From contig NZ_JAYGHH010000012.1 of assembly GCF_034931045.1 (NCBI RefSeq), forward strand, positions 1 through 64,000: a DNA stretch of 64,000 nt. The letters are read 5' to 3'. The first letter of the stretch is position 1, and every line of letters begins with the position of its first letter. Made by a program: the position numbers and the translations under genes. Below are positions 1-9,600 of this stretch, piece after piece. The notes beneath the pieces were generated by a model. That model ran no database searches, had not been told where the DNA came from, and saw nothing but the letters and a program-made list of their open reading frames with translations. Source of the DNA: Nodularia sp034931045 (GTDB lineage Bacteria; Cyanobacteriota; Cyanobacteriia; Cyanobacteriales; Nostocaceae).

Positions 1-1237
1 TCACATCCAAGTTAGCAAGATTCAATAATCTATTCCTTGCGGACAAATCTAGTAAACTGGCTTTCCATTTCTGAAACCGCTTTTCAACTGAGTCTGGTAA
101 CTTTTCTTTTGGTTTCTCTGGGGTAAATGGTTCAACTTCACCATTTTTCTGAGTTAATGCAGCTTGTTTTAAAATTTGTTTAGCTAAACTGGTAATTTCT
201 TCATATTCTAGTTCAGGGTTTTCAACTGCTTTCATCCGAATTGGTAAAGGTTTATAAGGTTTATGATGATTACGACAGTTAATAATATCCACTGCTCCAA
301 TTAAGGGAGTATTATTCAGATAAGATAAAGCTTTATCTATTGCTTCTTCAAAGCTAGGTTGTGGATACGTTGCATAAGAACTAGAATCAAAGACTAATAA
401 AGCTTGAGACTTACAATAATTAATTAATTGCAATATATTATTTATAATGAGGCCGTTATTAAGTTTTTCTTCTTGTAACCAAACTCCAATAAAAGCATGA
501 CCTTTAACAATAATTAATAAGGGATGTAAACCTATCTGTTCTAAGCAGGAACAAGCCAATACTGATAAATCAAGGCAAGTTCCCATTTGGTCTTGTAATA
601 CTTGATCCGCAAATCTAATTTTTTGATAATTATCAAAAGACGCTGGTGGGTTAATATAAGAAATTCCCAACTCTTTGAATGTTTCATATAAAGCTTTGGT
701 CATTTTATAAACTTTTTCAGGGCTTCCGGTTTGATATCCTGATAAAGAATTATCTTTTGTATTTGTTTTTAATACTTCTCTAACTTGTTTAAGTACCTGC
801 ATAATTACAGGATGATTGGGAGTCACAAAACAAGCCAATAATTCTAAATAGAAGTATAAGTTACTTAGATTAAAATCGTTATAGGCTAATAATGTAACTT
901 CTTTTTTATATTTTGCAAGAGTTTCATCGCCTTGCTTAACGCTACATTCTAAGACAATTCTTTCAGATTCTAAAGTTGTCGCCAGTCTGCCAGGCGGTAA
1001 TCTAATATCAATAACCTCAATTTTATGCTCATCTCCTCCATGAAGTCTGGGAATGTTTATATATACTGCTTCTCCAAGATCAGGATATAAAGCTACTTCT
1101 AATATTGCGCCTTCTAAAGGCGAAGAATCATGATTACAAATAGTTACATAACTAACTAGAGGTACTCCTGACTGTTCAAGGGCGAAACTAAACAAATCTT
1201 TATGTTCTACCTTGAGTTCAATATTTTGAGGTGTCAT
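1..1237 (-). CDS. DUF4011-type large protein, N-terminal part (runs off the left edge)
   Basis: An open frame of 412 codons starts at the ATG at 1235-1237 and continues past the window edge, so only the N-terminus is visible. Residues about 1-110 look like a beta-rich domain. Around residues 215-300 there is a transglutaminase-like segment, with Cys221 in GTCLDLS and His247 in KGHAFIGVW. At about 397-408 begins the LLDLSARNRLLN signature typical of DUF4011. Known proteins of this build are often very long and carry superfamily I helicase domains, a nuclease-like domain and DUF3320 further on. They are often found in defence islands, but that part is not visible here. Function is therefore inferred only from family architecture. 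Confidence 0.75.
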   Translation of the reverse strand, partial: MTPQNIELKVEHKDLFSFALEQSGVPLVSYVTICNHDSSPLEGAILEVALYPDLGEAVYINIPRLHGGDEHKIEVIDIRLPPGRLATTLESERIVLECSVKQGDETLAKYKKEVTLLAYNDFNLSNLYFYLELLACFVTPNHPVIMQVLKQVREVLKTNTKDNSLSGYQTGSPEKVYKMTKALYETFKELGISYINPPASFDNYQKIRFADQVLQDQMGTCLDLSVLACSCLEQIGLHPLLIIVKGHAFIGVWLQEEKLNNGLIINNILQLINYCKSQALLVFDSSSYATYPQPSFEEAIDKALSYLNNTPLIGAVDIINCRNHHKPYKPLPIRMKAVENPELEYEEITSLAKQILKQAALTQKNGEVEPFTPEKPKEKLPDSVEKRFQKWKASLLDLSARNRLLNLANLDV

Positions 1238-1551
1238 AGCTTGTATAGTATCTTTTGATTCACTGATAGAAATTATTATACAACTTCTAATTAGTAAAAA
1301 GTTTACCTCAAATCTCATGCTAATTACGGAATCATCAAAGCCTGGAAGAGGCGAAAAACATCAGTTAGCAGGAAAATCTTAGAGGACAAACGTTAGGGGG
1401 ATGATCCTATAAAATATTTTCTGGCAAAATAAAATCAAAAATTAGGATTTTTAAATCTCTACCAAAAAGATTCTTAGCTAGATTTGTCCCCTTTTGCTGC
1501 TTCCTCTTGACAAAAGTGCAATTACCTTAAACTTTTAGGAAGGGTTTGATC
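1238..1551. other. intergenic region between divergent genes
   Basis: About 310 bases separate the divergent DUF4011 and FAD-oxidoreductase genes. It must hold both promoters. I see no convincing RNA gene or small ORF. A purine-rich ribosome binding site, AGGAAGGG, lies at 1537-1544 in front of the rightward gene. Confidence 0.5.
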
Positions 1552-2784
1552 ATGACTACCGAATTAACTGAAAATCCTGCCCATGAAATTTTAGACGTAA
1601 CAACTACCGATTGTTGTATTGTCGGTGCTGGGCCAGCCGGGGCGGTTTTGGCTCTACTTTTAGCACGTCAGGGCGTTTCTGTAACCTTGTTAGAAGCGCA
1701 TAAAGATTTTGACCGCGATTTTCGGGGGGATACTATTCACCCCTCTGTCATGGAAATTATGGAGGAGTTGGGGTTAAGCGATCGCCTGTTACAATTACCT
1801 CATGCAAAAATGCACCGTGTGAGAGTTCGCACTCCTGAAGATACCGTCACCTTAGCGGATTTTAGCCACCTCAAAACCCGTTACCCCTACATCACCATGA
1901 TGCCCCAGGTGAAATTCCTGGAGTTCATCACCCAAGAAGCGGCAAAATATCCGCATTTTCACTTAGTTATGAGTGCAAATGTGCAGGAATTAATTGCGGA
2001 AAATGGTGTAATTCAAGGTGTGCGCTATCGGCAAAGCGGCGGCTGGCATGAAGTCAGGGCTATACTGACAGTAGGTGCAGATGGTCGTCACTCACGCTTA
2101 AGACAACAAGGTGGTTTTGAATCTATTCAAGCATCGCCGCCAATGGATGTTCTCTGGTTCCGTTTACCTCATCAGCCAGAAGACCCAGAGGGAGGTATAG
2201 GAAACGTTGCTCAAGGTCGGATTGTGGCTATGCTGGATCGTGGTGATGAGTGGCAACTTGCTTATGTGATTCCTAAAGGTGGTTATCAGCAAATTCGCGC
2301 TGCTGGGTTGGAGGAATTTAAAAAATCTGTTGTGGAAGTTGTGCCAAGTTTAAGCACCCGTATAGACCATTTACAAGATTGGTTACAGGTATTCTTTCTC
2401 TGTGTAGAATCCAGCCTCGTTAAACGTTGGTATCGTCCAGGACTGTTACTCATAGGTGATGCGGCTCATATTATGTCCCCAGTGGGGGGAGTGGGCATTA
2501 ATTATGCCATTCAAGATGCTGTCGTAGCGGCTAATATTCTCAGTCAACCACTGAAAAACAAACACATTGAATTGAGTGATTTAGCCAAAGTGCAACGCCA
2601 ACGGGAATTACCTACCCGGATTATTCAAGGATTTCAGGCTTTAATTCAGAAACGAGTCTTAGCCCCCGTTCTCAAATCACAGCAGACTTTTAAGCCTCCG
2701 GTTTGGTTACGGTTGCCTATTTTACGCGACCTTCCGGGGCGGTTGATTGGCTTGGGGATTTTTCCAGTCCATGTCAAAACTTAA
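1552..2784 (+). CDS. FAD-dependent monooxygenase (FAD_binding_3 / PHBH-like)
   Basis: The 410-residue product is a class A flavoprotein monooxygenase-like enzyme. The N-terminal Rossmann motif is VGAGPAGAVLALLLARQG (about residues 23-40). The DG motif appears as VGADGRHSRLR, and the GD motif that binds the FAD ribityl chain as LIGDAAHIMSPVGGVG near residue 305. Such enzymes hydroxylate or epoxidise small aromatic or isoprenoid substrates with NAD(P)H, but the substrate cannot be told here. The ATG at 1552 is preferred over an in-frame TTG at 1546 because AGGAAGGG lies 7 bases upstream of it. No partner gene adjoins it. Confidence 0.88.
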   Translation: MTTELTENPAHEILDVTTTDCCIVGAGPAGAVLALLLARQGVSVTLLEAHKDFDRDFRGDTIHPSVMEIMEELGLSDRLLQLPHAKMHRVRVRTPEDTVTLADFSHLKTRYPYITMMPQVKFLEFITQEAAKYPHFHLVMSANVQELIAENGVIQGVRYRQSGGWHEVRAILTVGADGRHSRLRQQGGFESIQASPPMDVLWFRLPHQPEDPEGGIGNVAQGRIVAMLDRGDEWQLAYVIPKGGYQQIRAAGLEEFKKSVVEVVPSLSTRIDHLQDWLQVFFLCVESSLVKRWYRPGLLLIGDAAHIMSPVGGVGINYAIQDAVVAANILSQPLKNKHIELSDLAKVQRQRELPTRIIQGFQALIQKRVLAPVLKSQQTFKPPVWLRLPILRDLPGRLIGLGIFPVHVKT

Positions 2785-3028
2785 TTTGCAGTATTTTTTC
2801 TGCTATCTAATGGTATACTTGTACTACTCATGCAGAAATCAATGCTCGTTTCAGTCAGGCGAAGTGGCGAATAGTATCCTAAATACTGTTCAAAGCGATC
2901 GCTTGGCTTTTATGCTAGAAAAGACCCAAGCTGAAAGTGTTGTCAGGAATTTATTCAGGCAAATTACAAATATTTAGCTAATAAAACCCTTATTTCCCAC
3001 ACAGTATTTTTACAGTCAGGAGGATTTA

Positions 3029-3556
3029 ATGAATAGCTGCGTTTTAATGGCAGAAATCATTCAAGAACCACAGTTACGCTACACTGCCGAGAACTTAGCC
3101 ATCACGGAAATGTTGGTGCAGTTTCCTAATTCTCAGCGCGCAGAAGACCAGTTAGTTACCTTAAAAGTGGTGGGCTGGGGGAATATGGCTACAGAAATTC
3201 AGCAAAATTATCATATAGGCGATCACGTCCTTTTAGCCGGACGTTTAGGAATGAATACCGTTGAGCGTCAAGAAGGTTTTAAAGAAAAACGCGCTGAGTT
3301 AACAGTACAGCAGATTCAAGCTTTGGGAAGTGGTTTTAACCCATCACCATCAGTCACCACAACACCCGTACAATCGCCATCCCCAGCAGTGCCATCGTCT
3401 AATATCCATCCAGTCACCGCACCGGCTACAACACCCATTAGCGTTGCACCTCAGCCGACAAATTTCGTCCCCACACCCCCACCCCAAAATCTTGAGCGCA
3501 CCAATTATCCTCCAGTGAAAGAGCAAGAACCAGACCCGGATGACATACCTTTCTAA
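3029..3556 (+). CDS. ssb: single-stranded DNA-binding protein
   Basis: A 175-residue protein with an N-terminal OB fold (about residues 1-105; VVGWGNMATEI and GRLGMNTVE are recognisable). A Pro/Thr/Ser/Gln-rich linker follows, then the acidic tip DPDDIPF, the conserved SSB C-terminus that recruits replication and repair partners. It has a strong ribosome binding site (AGGAGG) 7 bases before the ATG. It lies next to the convergent DNA polymerase III gene, which may or may not be meaningful. Many cyanobacteria have more than one SSB; which paralogue this is cannot be settled from sequence alone. Confidence 0.88.
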   Translation: MNSCVLMAEIIQEPQLRYTAENLAITEMLVQFPNSQRAEDQLVTLKVVGWGNMATEIQQNYHIGDHVLLAGRLGMNTVERQEGFKEKRAELTVQQIQALGSGFNPSPSVTTTPVQSPSPAVPSSNIHPVTAPATTPISVAPQPTNFVPTPPPQNLERTNYPPVKEQEPDPDDIPF

Positions 3557-3610
3557 ATAGTAGGAATTGGGGACTAGGAAGCTACGGTGTACACACAAGT
3601 TAAAAAACCT

Positions 3611-3652
3611 GTGATAACGCACCGAAGTTACGCTACGCGACAACACACCCTA
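3611..3652. repeat. dispersed palindromic repeat fragment
   Basis: A segment reading towards ACAACACACCCTAC resembles one arm of the hairpin element at 31167-31265, with the same GCTACGCGACAACACACC-type end. It lies between the convergent ssb and dnaE genes and is probably a decayed copy of that small element. Confidence 0.45.
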
Positions 3653-3697
3653 CAAAAACAGATTTGGGGTAATTCAAGGTCTAAATTCCTCATTACC

Positions 3698-6313
3698 CTA
3701 AATTTGCAGCAAATCTAACTCCTGTGCAAATATTTCATCAATCGGTAACATTTGCCCGTCAGTAGTCATAAATTTATGGTCTTTTGTGGCGCGAATCGTT
3801 GAACCATCTTCTAAAGTATATTCAAATACTTCTTGTTCTCCCCGATGATGCCACTGTGCAATTGGTTGAGTATAAACATTACCATTACCATCAACACTGT
3901 ATACATTACATTCAATTGCTTTTTCGACAATCTCCCCAATGGGCTTCAAGCCATATTCTACTGTTAAAATCTCTGTATCATAGCTTAAACAATATTCGGC
4001 AAACTTCAACATTTGCTCAAATAATTCATCGGCTACTTGTTTTTTTACGCCATTCTTAGCCGCACCATCTACAAATTTTTCTCGCTGCTTCTGCATCTCA
4101 GAAACTTTCTTTTTACCCATTGCGCGGCGTAGCAAGTCGGCTTGTCCTAGAGAATACCCAGCCATATCTTGAGCAATTTTCATGATTTGCTCTTGATAAA
4201 CCATAATTCCATAGGTTTCATTTAATATCGGTTCTAAAATAGCACTCTGGTAATCTATTTTTTCTCGACCATGTTTGCGGTTAATAAATTTGGGAATTAA
4301 TCCAGCATCTAAAGGGCCTGGTCGATACAGTGCCAAAATTGAAGAAATATCTTCAATATTAGAAGGTTTTAAATCTCGGACTATCTGACGCATTCCCGAA
4401 GATTCTAATTGAAATATTCCTTCTAATTCCCCAGCTTCTAAAAGTTCGTAGGATTGTTTAACATCTTTGGGTAGGTTACTATGTTCACCTTTGGCTAGAA
4501 TTTTTTGCGCTTTTCTTTCCTGACCTGTAATTTCATCTGGGTCAATGCGATAGCCTTTAGTTTCTTCAATTAAATCTATTGTCCTTTGAATTAGGGTCAG
4601 GTTGCGTAACCCTAGAAAATCCATTTTTAACAAACCCATTGATTCCAAATCTTCCATGAAATATTGGGTAATCACTGAGCCGTCATTATTCCTCTGAAGC
4701 GGTACAATTTCATCTAAAGGGTCAGCAGAAATTACTACACCGGCTGCGTGGACACCAAAGGTTTTGTTAGTTCCTTCAATGCGGATAGCCATATCTAGCC
4801 AATGGCGCACATGGGGATTATTGTCATATCTTTCTTTAAATTCCGGGGCTGGAGTTTTATCCGAAATCATCACTTTCAGTTTGGTGGGTTTACCCCGCAC
4901 TACTGGAATTAATTTCGCCATTTTGTCTGATTCCCCATAGGGAATATTCAAGACTCTGGCAACATCTTTTAATACAGCTTTGGAAGTAAGACGGTTAAAT
5001 GTGATGATTTGAGCAACTCTATCTTTTCCATATTTTTCAGTTACATATTCAATCACTTTATCACGTTTTTCAATGCAGAAATCCGTATCAATATCAGGCA
5101 TTGATTTACGTTCTGGGTTCAAGAATCGCTCGAAGAGTAAGCCATGATGTACGGGGTCAATATTGGTAATTTTCATGGCATAAGCCACCAAAGAACCAGC
5201 CGCAGAACCCCGACCAGGCCCCACAGGAATATTATTATCTCTGGCAAATTTGATGTAATCCCACACGACTAAAAAGTATGTAGAAAAACCCATTGTTTGC
5301 AGCATTTTTAATTCATATTCCAATCTGTCTTTATAGACTGGATCAACTTCGCTGCGGGATTTGCGATTTAACCTTTCTAATAATCCGTTCCAAGCTACTT
5401 CTTCGGCGTAAGTGTCGGGTGTATGACCAGAGGGAATGGGTGGGGTAGGAATTTGAGGATCACCCATAATATTATAAACTCCCACTTTATCGGCTACTTC
5501 TTCAGTGGTGGCGATCGCCTCGGCAATGATATCATCTGGTAAATGGTCACGAAATAGCTGCTTCATCTCATCGGCAGATTTGAGATATTCTGTGCCGCTA
5601 TAACGCATCCGTTTATCTTCACTAATTAGCTGTCCAGTTTGAATACATAGTAAAGCGTCGTGTGCTTCGACATCAAAACAAGAGATAAAATGAGAATCGT
5701 TAGTAGCAATAAATTTAATATTTAATTCCCGCGCAATTTTAACAATTTCAACATTAACAATACGGTCTTCTTGGGAACCGTGGTCTTGAATTTCTAAATA
5801 ATAATCATCACCAAATATTTCTTTATACCATTTAGCAACTTTCCGGGCTGCATCTGGTCGATTACTAAGGATAGCTTGAGGGATTTCTCCACCTAAACAA
5901 GCACTGGTGACTATTAAACCTTCCCGATATTGTTGGAGTAAATCTTTATTAATACAAGGACGAGAAAAAATGCCTTTACCTTGGACACCTTCGAGGTGAG
6001 AAATTGTGGTAATTTTAACTAGATTTTTGTAACCTTGAGTATTTTTAGCTAAAACGACTTGATGATATTTAGGACGGCGTTCTTGTTTAGTGATATCGCC
6101 GTTAATCACATACATTTCATTGCCAATAATTGGCTTAATACTTTTACTACGGCAAATTTTAATTAATTCTACCGCACCATACATAACACCGTGATCGGTG
6201 AGAGCGATCGCCTTCATCCCCAAAGATATCGCATGATCGACCAATTCCGGTAGCTGACTGGCTCCATCGAGTAAACTGTAATCACTGTGAATATGTAACG
6301 GCACAAAGGACAT
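3698..6313 (-). CDS. dnaE-N: DNA polymerase III alpha subunit, N-terminal half with split-intein N-fragment
   Basis: This 871-residue protein is the first half of replicative polymerase C, as in many cyanobacteria where DnaE is made from two unlinked genes and joined by protein trans-splicing. Residues 1-774 are extein: a PHP domain (HIHSDYSLLDG near the start), the palm with PDIDTDF at about 404 and GPGRGSAAGS just before it. The extein ends in FAEY. Residue 775 is the intein Cys1 of CLSYDTEIL. The start is the ATG at 6313, with GGAG 9 bases upstream, not an in-frame codon 7 residues earlier. The C-terminal partner gene is not in the window. Confidence 0.95.
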   Translation of the reverse strand: MSFVPLHIHSDYSLLDGASQLPELVDHAISLGMKAIALTDHGVMYGAVELIKICRSKSIKPIIGNEMYVINGDITKQERRPKYHQVVLAKNTQGYKNLVKITTISHLEGVQGKGIFSRPCINKDLLQQYREGLIVTSACLGGEIPQAILSNRPDAARKVAKWYKEIFGDDYYLEIQDHGSQEDRIVNVEIVKIARELNIKFIATNDSHFISCFDVEAHDALLCIQTGQLISEDKRMRYSGTEYLKSADEMKQLFRDHLPDDIIAEAIATTEEVADKVGVYNIMGDPQIPTPPIPSGHTPDTYAEEVAWNGLLERLNRKSRSEVDPVYKDRLEYELKMLQTMGFSTYFLVVWDYIKFARDNNIPVGPGRGSAAGSLVAYAMKITNIDPVHHGLLFERFLNPERKSMPDIDTDFCIEKRDKVIEYVTEKYGKDRVAQIITFNRLTSKAVLKDVARVLNIPYGESDKMAKLIPVVRGKPTKLKVMISDKTPAPEFKERYDNNPHVRHWLDMAIRIEGTNKTFGVHAAGVVISADPLDEIVPLQRNNDGSVITQYFMEDLESMGLLKMDFLGLRNLTLIQRTIDLIEETKGYRIDPDEITGQERKAQKILAKGEHSNLPKDVKQSYELLEAGELEGIFQLESSGMRQIVRDLKPSNIEDISSILALYRPGPLDAGLIPKFINRKHGREKIDYQSAILEPILNETYGIMVYQEQIMKIAQDMAGYSLGQADLLRRAMGKKKVSEMQKQREKFVDGAAKNGVKKQVADELFEQMLKFAEYCLSYDTEILTVEYGLKPIGEIVEKAIECNVYSVDGNGNVYTQPIAQWHHRGEQEVFEYTLEDGSTIRATKDHKFMTTDGQMLPIDEIFAQELDLLQI
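3701..3991 (-). other. DnaE split intein, N-terminal fragment (97 residues)
   Basis: The final 97 codons of the dnaE-N gene encode a split-intein N-fragment. Block A is CLSYDTEILTVEYG with Cys1 as the splicing nucleophile. Block B is RATKDHKFMT, containing the TxxH-type motif. The end is GQMLPIDEIF then ELDLLQI. It closely resembles the Nostoc punctiforme DnaE N-intein as I remember it, with a slightly shorter tail. It should associate with a DnaE-C intein made elsewhere and splice the two polymerase halves. Confidence 0.93.
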
Positions 6314-6380
6314 ATAATAATTCTCCAAGCACAAACTGATAAGACTGCAATATAGCGTTTTCTAGTTTAGTGAGGAACAA

Positions 6381-6416
6381 GAACCCCACCCCCAACCCCG
6401 CAAGCGAAGAGGGGGC
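6381..6416. repeat. G/C-rich dispersed repeat copy
   Basis: GAACCCC followed by CCCGCAAGCGA and GAGGGGG is the same element, in the other orientation, as the copy at 15092-15131 next to the broken PaO gene. It lies downstream of nothing coding, in the dnaE leader. Confidence 0.55.
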
Positions 6417-6533
6417 TATGATATAGCTTATATGATTACGAATTAGGACTTACGCATAATTCAGGGAAAAACGAACCGCAGAGGCGCAGAGTAAACAGAG
6501 AAATCAGGTTTTGAGAGGTTTTTGCGTAAATCC

Positions 6534-6623
6534 TACGAATTACGAATTACGAACTACGAATTACGAACTACGAATTACGTTCGCGTAGCGTTTCCGCAGG
6601 AAATATTACGAATTACGAATTAC
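6534..6623. repeat. heptameric tandem repeat (GAATTAC family)
   Basis: Repeats of the 7-mer GAATTAC and the variant GAACTAC are interrupted by a short GTTCGCGTAGCG palindromic segment at about 6579-6600. The array runs into the 3' end of the adjacent hybrid kinase gene and encodes its last residues and stop codon. This is the short tandemly repeated repetitive (STRR) class known in Nostoc and relatives. Confidence 0.8.
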
Positions 6624-9600
6624 AAGACTCGCCACCACTGTAGCTAACTCAGCCGGTTCAATGGGTTTGGGTAAGTGTAGCTGATATCCTTCTTGAATAG
6701 CTCTTGTCCGGTCTTCTGCTCTAGCATAAGCTGTTAATGCTGCGGCGGGAATTTTACCGCCTTTTTCTGGTGGTTGCGATCGCACCTTCCGAATTAAAGA
6801 ATAACCGTCTTCTTCTGGCATAGCAAGATCACTGACTAAAACATCTGGTTTCCAGTCTAAAATCACCTGTAATGCCTCTGAAACCGATTTTACTGCTTTA
6901 ACTTCAGCTTGACACTGTTGCAGTACGGTATTGATAAAATCGCAAGTGTCAATCTCGTCATCTACAACCAGCACCCGCACACCTAAAAGAGAGGGAATTG
7001 GGGACAAATGAGCAAAATCTACATTGTTCGGACTATCTGAATCAGAAATAACTCCCTCTCTTTGCAATAACAGGGGTAACTTAACTGTAAAAGTTGCGCC
7101 TTGCTCTTCACCCAGACTATCTACATGGATAGTCCCGCCATGCAATTCTACTAAATGATGAACTATGGCTAAACCTAATCCTAAGCCGCCATAAGACCTC
7201 GTACTAGAACTATCGGCTTGACGAAAGCGGTCAAAAACATAAGGGAGAAATTCCGGCTTGATCCCAATACCTGTATCCTTAACTTGAATCTGAGCATAGC
7301 TAGTCATGGTTCTGGGTAATTCTTGACCATGATTAATACTCACAGAAAGGCTAATTTCTACCCTGCCGCCAGTAGGTGTAAATTTGATCGCATTAGATAA
7401 TAAATTCCAGATGATTTGTTGTAAACGCTCAATATCACCAGAAACTAAAAATCTTGCCCGATTCTGCTGCATTTCTAGAGAAGGAATCCAGGAAAATCTC
7501 AAATCAATTTCTTTGCTTTGGGCGGCTAGATGGACTGTTTCAATGGCTGACTCTATTAAAGGAACCAAATCGCAAGTACAAACATTAAGATGTAACTGCC
7601 CTCTAATCATCCGGGAGATATCTAGCAAGTCTTCCACCAATTGGGTTTGCGTCCTCGCATTGCGTTCAATAGTTTCCATCGCCCGTGCTATTTGAATATC
7701 GCTGAGTTTACGCGATCGCAATAACTGCGCCCAGCCGAGAATAGCATTGAGAGGCGATCGCAACTCATGAGACAAGATCGCCAGAAACTCATCCTTCATC
7801 CGGTTAGCTGCTCGTAATTGCTCAGTTTGCTGCTGCAAAGAATCAATTAAACTTGCTCTTTCCATAGCGATCGCAATTTGATCACAAACGGCTTGCATCA
7901 TACCTCTTTGATTTTCACTAAAGCGATCGCAACTGCGACTACCAAAACAAAGAGTACCCAAAAGCCGTTCTGATGCTCTTAATGGGTAACTATAATAAGC
8001 TGTAATTCCTAAATCCCGAATTAATGCTGTTTTGGGATCATCGGATTGCTGAACATTTTCTATATATATCGGATAACTTTCTGCGGCTACAGTACCGCAC
8101 ACTGATTGACCCAAATTCAGCCACTCATATTCTTTGGCAATCTCCTCAGAAAAGCCTGTGAAAGATGCTAGGCGCATTACCTGAGAATTTTCCTCAACTA
8201 AATAGTTAAAGTAAACATCTAAACCAATCTGCTCGGCCAGTTTTTGGTAGAAATTGTGAATCAATGCTAATGGCTGCTGACTGGATAACAAATCGCTAGC
8301 TGTGTTAAATAGCAGCTGTAACCTTTTATAATTTAATGTTCTAGCTTTTTCTATTTCCTTGAGATTGCTAATATCTTGGAAAGCTGCTACAGAGGTAGCT
8401 GGATGACCGTGCATTGCTGGGAGGATATTAGAAAATATTCTTATAGAGCGTACAAACTCTGTCGTGTGCCAGTCCATCTCTAATCCATCCAAACGTTCTC
8501 CACGGGCTATCCGCGCCCCTGGCATTTGGTCATTAGGGATGCGATTTCCTGCCGTATCTGTACAGTAATATGCTGTGTGATATTCTTCCACTGGTACACC
8601 CTTGGGAAACTCACCTCCAGCTAATTCATCCACCGCTCTATTAGCAAAGATTACCCGCCCCTTTTCTGGTTCAATAAATAGTAATGGTAGAGGCATCATG
8701 TTTAAGACATCTTCCAGCCATTTTTGCTGGTTTTGGATTGTTTCCTCTACCTGCTTCCGTTCGGTAATATCTATAAATGCGCCAACACTACCTCTGCTGT
8801 TACCCTCTTCATCAAATAACGGCGCGACGTGTTCTAGTAACTTCAAGACTGTGCCATTGTCATGGACTATATCCAGTTCACAATTGAGAATTTCCACTCC
8901 ATGAGCAGCAGAGTACTGCATGGGTAGTTCTTCCGGTAATAATTCTCTACCCTCACGGTAAACTTTAAAATTAGTCGGTCTTTCTGGAGTGGGCGCGCTC
9001 AGGGAGGCATTATCATCTGGTGATACCCCCAATTGTTGAGCCAAACAGGGGTTAGCTCTAATAGTTTTACATTCCGCATCTTCAGCAATGCCAATACCAA
9101 TGGGGATGACTTGAAATAAAGTTTGTAATTCAGCAATGCGGCGCTGTAAATCCTTGTTTAGCTGTATTACTTTTTGTTTTGCTTCCTTGCGTTCGCTTAA
9201 GTCGAGAATGAATACCACTGATTCTTCACGATTTTCGCCTACCAAGACGTAACCGACTAAAACCGGAATCCGCCTACCATCTTTGTGAATATATTCTTTT
9301 TCATAGGGAGTACAAGCACCGTTAGAACTTCCTTGGGCTTCAGCGATTCCTTGCTCATCTAAGTATAAATGCTCTGGTGGTGTGATATTTTGCCAACTTA
9401 ACTTGCCTGTTAATAAATCCTCACGGGTGTAGCCAATCATCTGTAAAAAGGCTTCGTTTGCTTCATGAATACCCCCATACACATCACCAAACTTAATCCC
9501 AATCACATTAGCATCTACAAAACTTCTGAGTTTTGCTTCATAAGCCCGGAGTTTTTTTTGCGCCTCATCATGTTGACGACACAGGCGTGTAATTACGGCT

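Noticed and set aside
2747..2977. 76-codon ORF overlapping the end of the FAD monooxygenase
   Set aside because: It starts inside the upstream gene, has no ribosome binding site and its sequence resembles no family.
3350..3646. 98-codon leftward ORF opposite ssb
   Set aside because: It is the antisense of the Pro/Thr-rich SSB linker and is low-complexity Cys/Trp/Arg sequence.
6534..6623. CRISPR array (regular repeats)
   Set aside because: The heptamers are directly head-to-tail with no spacers, as are all other arrays in the window.
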